A DNA stretch of 7,042 nucleotides, from contig CANLHC010000043.1 in assembly GCA_947490625.1 (NCBI GenBank), forward strand, positions 1-7,042. Direction: 5' to 3'. This document shows, piece by piece, positions 1 to 5,289 of the stretch. The position numbers were made by a program, and so were the translations under genes. Source of the DNA: Candidatus Nanopelagicaceae bacterium (lineage in GTDB: Bacteria > Actinomycetota > Actinomycetes > Nanopelagicales > Nanopelagicaceae). Position 1 is the stretch's first letter; each line of letters opens with the position of its first letter. The notes beneath the pieces are model-generated. The model ran no database searches, was not told the DNA's origin, and saw only the letters and a program-made list of their open reading frames with translations.

Positions 1-431
1 AGCATCCGGGCGACTTCTCCACGAGTTTTCTTCGACATATGTGTGATCACGGTGCGGACTCCATCAACGACAGTGGAGACTCGTATCGCAACTGTGTTTT
101 CGAGCGGAGCAGCCCACACACCCTGATAGGTCGATGATCTGCAATCGATAATGAGATTTTTCTTATACGACGCTAACTTTTTTTCAACGATCGGGCGCAT
201 GGCACTGTTATTGATCTTCTCTTTATAGCTTTCGATGCGATCGCCGGGCGCGAGTGCGCCATATTTCGCCGAGATGATGACAACTGACTTTTCGCAGCGA
301 AGCTTGGCGCTCGCTGAAAGGCTGGGGTAATCCAACGCTTTGTAGAGAACCCCGCTATAGACCGCAATCGCTGGCATCGGGCCCGTGGGCGTCTCTCTCT
401 TGCCCTCAGAAGGCGGGAGCAGGATCAACAT
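1..431 (-). CDS. yaaA: YaaA family protein (DUF328, peroxide stress protein), 3' end outside window, shortened N-terminal region
   Basis: Reading the minus strand from the ATG at 431 gives an open frame of 143 codons that runs off the window. It starts MLILLPPSEGK, the usual start of actinobacterial YaaA proteins, and carries the later family blocks in order: PAIAVYSGVLYKALD (residues 20-34), SAKYGALAPGDRIESY (54-69), LIIDCRSSTYQGVW (93-106) and THMSKKTRGEVARM (130-143). In E. coli YaaA limits intracellular iron and so Fenton damage during peroxide stress, and the family has been described as DNA-binding. In known members about 60 residues separate the N-terminal block from the PAIAVY block; here only about nine do, and the stretch between residues 70 and 93 is also short. 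No strong Shine-Dalgarno is seen (GAGG lies only 2 nt from the ATG), so it may be leaderless. It is divergent from recA. Family assignment is firm; function of this shortened form is inference. Confidence 0.85.
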   Translation of the reverse strand, partial: MLILLPPSEGKRETPTGPMPAIAVYSGVLYKALDYPSLSASAKLRCEKSVVIISAKYGALAPGDRIESYKEKINNSAMRPIVEKKLASYKKNLIIDCRSSTYQGVWAAPLENTVAIRVSTVVDGVRTVITHMSKKTRGEVARM

Positions 432-491
432 GACCTCATTCTGGCCTGCTCGAGGCGTGGCAAGGGGTGAATCTGCGACACGCCGCCTGTG

Positions 492-514
492 ATGTCAGTG
501 GGCGGTGCTAGTTT
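492..514 (+). promoter_or_regulatory. recA promoter of RecA-NDp / PafBC-dependent type
   Basis: ATGTCAGTGG (492-501), a 7-nt spacer and the -10-like hexamer TAGTTT (509-514) match the mycobacterial RecA-NDp motif (TTGTCAGTGG, 7 nt, TAGTGT, as I recall it) in sequence and spacing. In mycobacteria this promoter class is activated after DNA damage by the WYL-domain heterodimer PafBC, independently of LexA. The predicted transcription start, about 520-522, lies inside the LexA box that follows directly. Motif match is seen; dependence on PafBC in this organism is inferred. Confidence 0.75.
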
Positions 515-530
515 TCGAACAGGTGTTCGG
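515..530 (+). promoter_or_regulatory. LexA SOS box of recA
   Basis: TCGAACAGGTGTTCGG fits the actinobacterial/Gram-positive SOS box TCGAAC-N4-GTTCGA with one mismatch at the last base. It starts directly after the -10 hexamer and covers the predicted transcription start, so bound LexA would block initiation. A damage-inducible recA is expected for this family. Confidence 0.85.
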
Positions 531-548
531 ATACCCTTACACCTGTTC
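517..548. repeat. Perfect 10-bp inverted repeat overlapping the SOS box
   Basis: GAACAGGTGT (517-526) is followed after 12 nt by its exact reverse complement ACACCTGTTC (539-548). The left arm is most of the SOS box. The right arm adds a third GTTC half-site (545-548), 20 bp downstream of the GTTC at 525-528, which puts it on the same DNA face. It could be a second LexA contact, or an RNA hairpin at the extreme 5' end of the recA message. The repeat is directly visible; its role is unknown. Confidence 0.6.
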
Positions 549-572
549 AACCAGAGCGGTTCCATCTTCCGC

Positions 573-598
573 CCACAGCTCTTCCCCAGATGCTGTGG
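573..598 (+). other. Hairpin in the recA 5' leader
   Basis: CCACAGC (573-579) and GCTGTGG (592-598) form a 7-bp GC-rich stem with a 12-nt loop within the roughly 150-nt untranslated stretch between the predicted recA transcription start and the start codon. No T-tract follows, so it is not a terminator. I recognise no known riboswitch here; nothing else clear is seen in 599-665. Confidence 0.4.
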
Positions 599-665
599 TC
601 CGTCGGTGGGTCTCCGTACCTTCTGGGCCGTACCCAACGGATGGCAAAGGCCAGACGTTCTACCT

Positions 666-671
666 AAGGAG
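666..671 (+). promoter_or_regulatory. Ribosome binding site that fixes the recA start
   Basis: AAGGAG ends 5 nt before the GTG at 677 and overlaps the alternative GTG at 671, so it favours the shorter, 362-residue protein. Confidence 0.7.
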
Positions 672-676
672 TGAAA

Positions 677-1765
677 GTGGCAGCAAAAGAAGCAAAGCCA
701 GATGCACCATCCGATCGCGCAACATCTGATCGTCAGAAAGCCCTCGATAGCGCCCTCGCCCAGATCGAACGTCAATTTGGTAAGGGTTCGGTTATCAAGA
801 TGTCTGATAAGCAGGCACAAGTCATTGAAGTAATTCCAACAGGATCTGTCGCACTTGATATCGCACTCGGTATCGGTGGACTTCCACGTGGTCGAATCGT
901 AGAGATCTACGGACCAGAATCTTCAGGTAAGACAACTCTTACCTTGCATGCAATCGCAAGCGCACAGAAGCTCGGCGGAATCTGCGCCTTTATCGATGCA
1001 GAGCACGCATTTGATGCAGAGTATGCAAAGAAGCTCGGTGTTGATATCGATGCTCTCCTTGTTTCACAACCAGATACAGGTGAACAAGCACTTGAGATTA
1101 TGGATATGTTGGTCCGTTCAGGTGCTCTCGATCTCGTTGTTGTTGACTCTGTTGCAGCCCTTGTTCCACGCGCTGAAATTGAAGGCGAGATGGGCGATTC
1201 ACATATGGGTCTCCAAGCTCGTCTGATGTCACAAGCTCTACGTAAAATTACCGGTGCGCTCCACCAATCAAAGACAACAGCGATCTTTATCAACCAGCTG
1301 CGCGACAAGATCGGTGTCTTCTTCGGCTCACCTGAGACAACAACAGGTGGAAAGGCGCTGAAGTTCTACGCATCCGTTCGCCTTGATATCCGTCGTATCG
1401 AAACTCTTAAAGATGGAACAGAGTCAGTGGGTAACCGTACCCGCGTAAAAGTTGTCAAGAATAAGATGGCTCCACCCTTTAAGCAGGCCGAGTTTGACAT
1501 CATCTACGGTGTTGGAATCTCTCGCGAAGGATCTCTTATTGATATGGGTGTAGACCTTGGTATCGTCAAGAAGTCTGGTGCTTGGTATACATACGAGAGC
1601 GATCAGCTCGGTCAGGGCAAAGAGAATGCTCGCGCATTCCTCGTTGATAACCCAGATCTAGCAAATGATATTGAGTCACGGATCCGCGCCTCATTTGTCC
1701 CTGTAGAAGTTGATGCAGAGATGATCGCTGAAATCGATGAAGCAGCAGCAGAGGTTGAGTTCTAA
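677..1765 (+). CDS. recA: Recombinase RecA
   Basis: A 362-residue RecA: ATP-dependent strand-exchange recombinase and co-protease for LexA self-cleavage, acting on single-stranded DNA in the cytoplasm. Visible motifs are Walker A GPESSGKTT (79-87), the catalytic region FIDAEHAFD, Walker B LVVVD (153-157), loop L1 EGEMGDSHMGLQAR and loop L2 INQLRDKIGVFFGSPETTTG, followed by KALKFYASVRLDIRRIE. The C-terminus ends in an acidic tail (EIDEAAAEVEF), as is usual. The GTG at 677 is preferred because AAGGAG (666-671) sits 5 nt upstream; an in-frame GTG at 671 overlaps that ribosome site and would add only two residues. The usual actinobacterial L2 sequence is GVMFG; here it is GVFFG (position of E. 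coli Met202). Length is slightly above E. coli (353). recX follows directly. Regulation is by the composite promoter at 492-530. Confidence 0.97.
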   Translation: MAAKEAKPDAPSDRATSDRQKALDSALAQIERQFGKGSVIKMSDKQAQVIEVIPTGSVALDIALGIGGLPRGRIVEIYGPESSGKTTLTLHAIASAQKLGGICAFIDAEHAFDAEYAKKLGVDIDALLVSQPDTGEQALEIMDMLVRSGALDLVVVDSVAALVPRAEIEGEMGDSHMGLQARLMSQALRKITGALHQSKTTAIFINQLRDKIGVFFGSPETTTGGKALKFYASVRLDIRRIETLKDGTESVGNRTRVKVVKNKMAPPFKQAEFDIIYGVGISREGSLIDMGVDLGIVKKSGAWYTYESDQLGQGKENARAFLVDNPDLANDIESRIRASFVPVEVDAEMIAEIDEAAAEVEF

Positions 1766-1863
1766 TTTCTCTCCATTACGCAAAGGTTCCACGAGAATCG
1801 AAATCAGGTAGTGAGGGGCTCGACCCTTACGAAGTAGCTCACACAATTGCACTCAATGCCCTT
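1765..1863 (+). other. Probable 5' extension of recX lacking an ATG/GTG/TTG start
   Basis: The recX frame stays open upstream of the GTG at 1864 back to an in-frame TGA at 1756-1758. Its translation contains LDPYEVAHTIALNAL just before the GTG, which matches the first helix of RecX proteins (compare the DPEQVARQIALRLL type of segment in relatives). No ATG, GTG or TTG occurs in this part. The only codon here of a type known to start proteins, placed before the homologous segment, is ATT at 1765, which shares its A with the recA stop TAA (TAATT); GAGG at 1751-1754 lies 10 nt upstream. With that start RecX would be 173 residues, a normal length. The coding nature is fairly clear; the start mechanism is inference. 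Confidence 0.55.
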
Positions 1864-2286
1864 GTGACCAGAGCGAAAAGTAAGGGTGAGCTTCTCGCTC
1901 ACTTGAAAACTCGTGGGATAGAAGATGATGTTGCCGCCGCAGTCATCTTCAGACTCACTGAATCAGGGTTAATCAACGATGGTGAATTTGCTATCGCGTG
2001 GGCAACGTCTCGCCATGGCCATAAGAAGATCTCAAAGCGAATTATTGCCACTGAGCTTCGCCAGAAGGGCGTTACCCAAGAGCAGATTGATGAAGCGTTA
2101 GATCAGATCGATGATGAATCTGAATATCGCGCAGCCTTTGATCTAGGATTCAAAAAGTACAACACCATGTCGCGTCTTGAGCCAGATGTTCAGATCCGTA
2201 GGATTCAATCGCTCTTACAACGCAAAGGCTTTAACTTCTCAATAATTGGCCGAGTCTTGCGTGAGCTCGATCTACTCGATCGTTAA
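1864..2286 (+). CDS. recX: Regulatory protein RecX (canonical-start form; probably longer at the N-terminus)
   Basis: RecX binds RecA filaments and inhibits or tunes RecA; it is usually encoded just after recA, as here. The product from GTG 1864 has 140 residues made of the tandem three-helix repeats of the family: SKGELLAHLKTRGIEDDVAAAVIFRLTESGLIND in the first, then FAIAWATSRHGHKKISKRIIATELRQKGV, then a last repeat with QIRRIQSLLQRKGFNFSIIGRVL. The stretch LTESGLINDGEFAIAW is the typical RecX signature. From the GTG the first helix of the first repeat is missing and no Shine-Dalgarno is visible, whereas the open frame upstream supplies that helix, so the natural protein very probably starts near 1765. 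No terminator separates recA and recX, so they are co-transcribed. The stop codon overlaps the convergent ltbR stop. Confidence 0.9.
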   Translation: MTRAKSKGELLAHLKTRGIEDDVAAAVIFRLTESGLINDGEFAIAWATSRHGHKKISKRIIATELRQKGVTQEQIDEALDQIDDESEYRAAFDLGFKKYNTMSRLEPDVQIRRIQSLLQRKGFNFSIIGRVLRELDLLDR

Positions 2287-2999
2287 GACTTAGCTAAATG
2301 CTCGCTGAGGCGAGTAGCAGTTGCAACAACTGATGCTGCGTGTAATCGCCCTGGTTGGCGACCTAATCTTTCAATAGGACCACTAATCGAGACAGCGGCA
2401 ATGACTTTTCCATTAGGGCCGCGTACCGGAGCAGAGACAGATGCAACACCTGCTTCGCGTTCGCCAACAGATTGCGCCCAACCACGACGACGATCTGCCG
2501 CTAAGTGTGCGGCGGTAAATCTCGCGTTTTTAACACCGCGGTGAATTTTTTCCGAATCTTCCCAAGCAAGCAAAATCTGGGCGGCTGATCCTGCCGCCAT
2601 CGTTAACGATGCACCGACCGGAACAGAATCGCGTAGACCAGAGAGACGTTCTGCAACAGCAACACAGATTCGAATATCTCCTTGACGGCGATAGAGCTGT
2701 GCGGATTCACCCGTGGCATCGCGTAGAGCGGCAAGTGCCGGTGCGGCAGCGGCAAGAAGTCGATCTTCACCAGCTGCCCCTGCCAATTCACCAGAGCGTT
2801 GTCCTAAGACAAAGCGGCCGGATAGATCGCGAGTTACCAGGCGATGAAATTCCAGTGCTACTGCAAGACGATGAGCGGTAGGACGGGCAATTCCCGTTGC
2901 TGCCACAAGCTCTGCGAGGGAGTGCGGTCCAGATTCGAGGGTGCCTAAAATCGCTACCGCTTTATCTAGTACGCCGACTCCGCTATTCTTTCTATCCAC
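2283..2999 (-). CDS. ltbR: IclR-family regulator, LtbR/NdgR type (leucine biosynthesis repressor)
   Basis: A 238-residue IclR-family DNA-binding regulator. The N-terminal winged helix-turn-helix covers about residues 8-65 (VLDKAVAILGTLE, then LAELVAATGIARPTAHRLAVAL with the recognition helix at 38-50); the C-terminal effector domain contains ESAQLYRRQGDIRICVAVAERLSGLRDSVPVG (98-129) and GVASVSAPVRGPNGKVIAAVSISGPIERL (184-212). These blocks closely resemble LtbR of Corynebacterium (represses leuB, leuCD and trp genes) and NdgR/AreB of Streptomyces, which also lie divergent to leuCD. The GTG at 2999 starts the family-typical MDRKNSGVGVLDKA. It lies 6 nt after a TAATAT hexamer, so the message is probably leaderless. 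It faces away from leuC over 59 bp and very likely controls leuCD. Target and effector are inferred from orthology and position. Confidence 0.93.
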   Translation of the reverse strand: MDRKNSGVGVLDKAVAILGTLESGPHSLAELVAATGIARPTAHRLAVALEFHRLVTRDLSGRFVLGQRSGELAGAAGEDRLLAAAAPALAALRDATGESAQLYRRQGDIRICVAVAERLSGLRDSVPVGASLTMAAGSAAQILLAWEDSEKIHRGVKNARFTAAHLAADRRRGWAQSVGEREAGVASVSAPVRGPNGKVIAAVSISGPIERLGRQPGRLHAASVVATATRLSEHLAKS

Positions 3000-3004
3000 C
3001 AGGT

Positions 3005-3016
3005 GATATTAACATC
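3005..3016. promoter_or_regulatory. Near-palindrome in the ltbR-leuC divergent promoter, candidate operator
   Basis: GATATTAACATC reads the same on both strands except for one position pair. It covers the -10 of ltbR (3006-3011, minus) and a candidate -10 of leuC (TAACAT, 3010-3015, plus; predicted start near 3021, giving a leader of about 37 nt). It lies within a wider AGGTG (3001-3005) / CACCT (3018-3022) inverted repeat. An IclR protein bound here would control both genes at once. I cannot match it to a published LtbR consensus. Confidence 0.45.
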
Positions 3017-3034
3017 CCACCTAGTGAGATGCAA
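3006..3034 (-). promoter_or_regulatory. Probable leaderless promoter of ltbR
   Basis: On the minus strand TTGCAT (3034-3029) and TAATAT (3011-3006) are separated by exactly 17 nt. The GTG start codon of ltbR comes 6 nt after the -10 hexamer, so transcription would begin at or next to the start codon. No convincing ribosome site precedes the GTG. The -35 match is weak (3 of 6). Confidence 0.6.
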
Positions 3035-3058
3035 AGTTTGATAGAAAAAGGGGTTGTG

Positions 3059-4450
3059 ATGGGTAAGACACTTGCAGAGAAGATATGGGCCGAACACGTT
3101 GTTCGCCAGGCTGATGGTGAGCCAGATCTTCTCTATATCGATCTACACCTCATTCATGAAGTAACGAGTCCGCAAGCATTTGATGGGTTGCGTCTTGCTG
3201 GTCGTACTGTTCGGCGCCCTGATTTAACTATCGCTACAGAAGATCACAATGTGCCGACCCTAGATATTTTAAAACCGATTGCTGATCCGGTATCCAAGCT
3301 TCAAGTAGATACTCTTCGCGCCAATTGTAAAGAGTTCGGTATTCGTCTTCACTCGTTGGGTGATATTGAACAAGGCATCGTGCATGTTGTCGGGCCACAA
3401 TTAGGAATCACTCAGCCAGGTATGACCATCGTCTGCGGAGATTCACACACTGCAACTCATGGCGCATTTGGCGCAATTGCATTCGGCATCGGAACATCAG
3501 AGGTGGAGCATGTACTTGCAACGCAAACTCTTCCTTCCACACGTCCAAAAACAATGGCTATTAACGTTGAAGGAACCCTCAAACCAGGTGTCACATCAAA
3601 AGACATCATCCTTGCCATTATTGCCAAGATAGGAACCGGCGGGGGACAGGGCTACATCATCGAGTACCGCGGTAGCGCAATTCGCGCACTGTCGATGGAG
3701 AGTCGCATGACCGTCTGCAATATGTCGATTGAAGCTGGCGCACGTGCTGGATTGATCGCACCGGATGAGACAACAATTGCTTACATAAAAGGCAAGCCAC
3801 ATGCACCAGAGAATTGGGATGAAGCTGTTGCATACTGGAAGAGCTTGTATACCGATTCTGACGCGAAATTTGATATTGAAATTGATCTCAACGCAGACGA
3901 GTTAGAACCATTTGTTACATGGGGAACTAACCCAGGACAAGGTCTACCGCTCAATGCAAAGGTTCCTCACCCAGCAGATTATGCAGACCCAGCTACGCGC
4001 GCATCAGCTGAGCGCGCACTCGAATATATGGGGCTCACCGCTGGCACCCCCCTGAAAGAGATAGCCATTGACACTGTTTTCTTGGGTTCATGCACCAACG
4101 GACGTATTGAAGATCTTCGTAGCGCGGCTGAGATTGTTAAGGGAAAGAAGATTGCATCTACCTTGCGCATGTTGGTCGTTCCTGGATCTGCTCGCGTGCG
4201 CCTCGAAGCTGAGGCAGAGGGTTTAGATAAAGTATTTATTGATGCTGGTGCTGAGTGGCGTAATGCTGGATGCTCGATGTGTCTTGGAATGAACCCCGAC
4301 CAACTTGCATCAGGTGAGCGCTCTGCCTCCACCTCGAACCGAAACTTTGAAGGTCGCCAAGGAAAAGGTGGTCGCACACACCTCGTAAGCCCAGTAGTTG
4401 CTGCAGCGACGGCGCTCCGCGGAAAACTTTCATCACCGGCTGATCTGTAA
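3059..4450 (+). CDS. leuC: 3-isopropylmalate dehydratase large subunit LeuC
   Basis: With LeuD this aconitase-family enzyme isomerises 2-isopropylmalate to 3-isopropylmalate in leucine biosynthesis. The 463-residue product shows ATEDHNVPT (59-67), CGDSHTATHGAFGAIAFGIGTSEVEHVLATQ (126-156), and the 4Fe-4S ligands Cys345 (GSCTNGRIEDLR), Cys405 and Cys408 (NAGCSMCLGMNPDQL); the end HLVSPVVAAATAL is also typical. The ATG at 3059 is chosen because MGKTLAEKIW is the family start and AAAGGGG (3047-3053) lies 5 nt upstream. An in-frame ATG at 3029 would add ten residues with no family similarity, and the frame stays open further back only as antisense of ltbR. The length is normal for the bacterial enzyme. 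leuD follows after 12 nt, so both form one operon, probably repressed by LtbR. Confidence 0.97.
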   Translation: MGKTLAEKIWAEHVVRQADGEPDLLYIDLHLIHEVTSPQAFDGLRLAGRTVRRPDLTIATEDHNVPTLDILKPIADPVSKLQVDTLRANCKEFGIRLHSLGDIEQGIVHVVGPQLGITQPGMTIVCGDSHTATHGAFGAIAFGIGTSEVEHVLATQTLPSTRPKTMAINVEGTLKPGVTSKDIILAIIAKIGTGGGQGYIIEYRGSAIRALSMESRMTVCNMSIEAGARAGLIAPDETTIAYIKGKPHAPENWDEAVAYWKSLYTDSDAKFDIEIDLNADELEPFVTWGTNPGQGLPLNAKVPHPADYADPATRASAERALEYMGLTAGTPLKEIAIDTVFLGSCTNGRIEDLRSAAEIVKGKKIASTLRMLVVPGSARVRLEAEAEGLDKVFIDAGAEWRNAGCSMCLGMNPDQLASGERSASTSNRNFEGRQGKGGRTHLVSPVVAAATALRGKLSSPADL

Positions 4451-4462
4451 GGGGAGTCAACA

Positions 4463-5059
4463 ATGGAAAAATTCATTAAGCACACAGGCACAGGTGTTCC
4501 ACTTCGCCGTAGCAATGTTGATACCGATCAGATCATTCCTGCTGTCTATCTCAAACGCGTCACTCGTAGCGGTTTTGAAGACGGTCTTTTTGCTGCTTGG
4601 CGCAATGATCCTGACTTTGTTCTGAATAAGGCTGAATACAAAAATGGAACAGTACTTGTCGCCGGTGCCGACTTTGGAACCGGCTCATCGCGCGAGCATG
4701 CCGTCTGGGCCCTTCAGAATTACGGATTCAAAGCTGTCATCTCATCCCGCTTTGCCGATATTTTCCGTGGGAACTCACTCAAAGGTGGCCTATTGACTGT
4801 CATCGTGGCTGAGGCAGATGTTGAGGCAATGTGGGCAGCGATTGAGGCCGACCCTGCAACTGCGATTACGGTCGATCTTGATACTCGAACTGTTAGCTAT
4901 AACGCAGTCTCTCTCCCATTCACCATTGATGATTACACCCGATGGCGTTTGATGGAGGGCCTAGATGACATCGGATTAACCCTGAAACAGACTGATTTCA
5001 TCGATACTTTTGAAGACAAACGCCGTTCGTACAAGCCAGCTACATTACCTATTCGCTAA
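4463..5059 (+). CDS. leuD: 3-isopropylmalate dehydratase small subunit LeuD
   Basis: Small subunit of isopropylmalate isomerase, the swivelling aconitase domain that closes the active site over the LeuC iron-sulfur cluster. The 198-residue product has SNVDTDQIIPAVYLKRV (17-33), where the YLKR segment is in the substrate-recognition loop, and GADFGTGSSREHAVWALQNYGFKAVISSRFADIFRGNS (68-105), the signature block; relatives mostly have GPDFG, here GADFG. The C-terminal part ends with a basic tail (FEDKRRSYKPATLPIR) typical of actinobacterial LeuD. The ATG at 4463 is preceded by GGGGAG (4451-4456) at 6 nt. Second gene of the leuCD operon, closed by the terminator at 5117-5148. Confidence 0.97.
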   Translation: MEKFIKHTGTGVPLRRSNVDTDQIIPAVYLKRVTRSGFEDGLFAAWRNDPDFVLNKAEYKNGTVLVAGADFGTGSSREHAVWALQNYGFKAVISSRFADIFRGNSLKGGLLTVIVAEADVEAMWAAIEADPATAITVDLDTRTVSYNAVSLPFTIDDYTRWRLMEGLDDIGLTLKQTDFIDTFEDKRRSYKPATLPIR

Positions 5060-5116
5060 CGTCAGCAAATAACGAGCGTGAAATATGACTTTTCGCGTCA
5101 GGGTGATGTAAAAGTG

Positions 5117-5148
5117 AAAAACTCTCAATCTTAGAATGAGAGTTTTTT
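5117..5148 (+). terminator. Intrinsic terminator of leuCD
   Basis: AAAAACTCTCA (5117-5127) pairs with TGAGAGTTTTT (5137-5147) in an 11-bp stem with a 9-nt loop; the run of six T at 5143-5148 forms the 3' arm and T-tract. The flanking A-run means it could also work in the reverse direction. It lies 58 nt after the leuD stop. Confidence 0.9.
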
Positions 5149-5219
5149 ACGCATAAAAAGTGCTATTTCATTGAAATATTAAATTGCGACACGCCCACGT
5201 GAATAACGGCATCACCCCA

Positions 5220-5230
5220 TAACCTAGTTT
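5220..5230 (+). promoter_or_regulatory. Candidate hup -10 region
   Basis: Two overlapping TANNNT hexamers, TAACCT (5220-5225) and TAGTTT (5225-5230), lie about 60-70 nt before the hup start, and no convincing -35 is seen 17 nt upstream. The leu terminator lies between leuD and this point, so hup needs its own promoter in 5149-5260. Also present upstream is the palindrome ATTTCATTGAAAT (5165-5177), which could be an operator. Confidence 0.35.
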
Positions 5231-5231
5231 A

Positions 5232-5289
5232 AGTTTTACACAGGTTAAGCAAAGGCTTAATTTTTAAGCGTAAAACTAAGGGGATTTTG
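5232..5289 (+). promoter_or_regulatory. hup 5' leader with mutually exclusive stems
   Basis: AGTTTTAC (5232-5239) is complementary to GTAAAACT (5270-5277). Inside, TTAAGC (5245-5250) can pair with GCTTAA (5255-5260) over the loop AAAG, giving a terminator-like hairpin followed by five T (5261-5265); the same GCTTAA can instead pair with the second TTAAGC (5264-5269) over a TTT loop. The two inner stems exclude each other. The outer stem ends directly before the ribosome site AAGGGG (5278-5283). The layout recalls attenuators or temperature- or autoregulated leaders, but no known family is recognised. Confidence 0.5.

Noticed and set aside
173..367. 64-codon minus-strand frame
   Set aside because: It lies within yaaA in a different frame of the same strand; the yaaA frame has clear family motifs.
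432..548. Possible tRNA, suggested by inverted repeats and a GTTCGGATACC stretch
   Set aside because: No acceptor stem, anticodon arm or D-arm can be assembled; the repeats are better explained by the recA promoter and SOS box.
425..820. 131-codon open frame on the minus strand across the recA promoter
   Set aside because: It overlaps the recA control region and the start of recA, has no recognisable domain and no support from composition.
2897..3058. N-terminal extension of leuC in an open frame, including an ATG at 3029
   Set aside because: Most of it is antisense to the start of ltbR, has no similarity to LeuC, and a good ribosome site fits the ATG at 3059.
3091..3105. CGAACACGTTGTTCG inside leuC, similar to an SOS box
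   Set aside because: The spacer is 5 nt rather than 4, and the bases are explained by conserved leuC codons (Ala-Glu-His-Val-Val-Arg).
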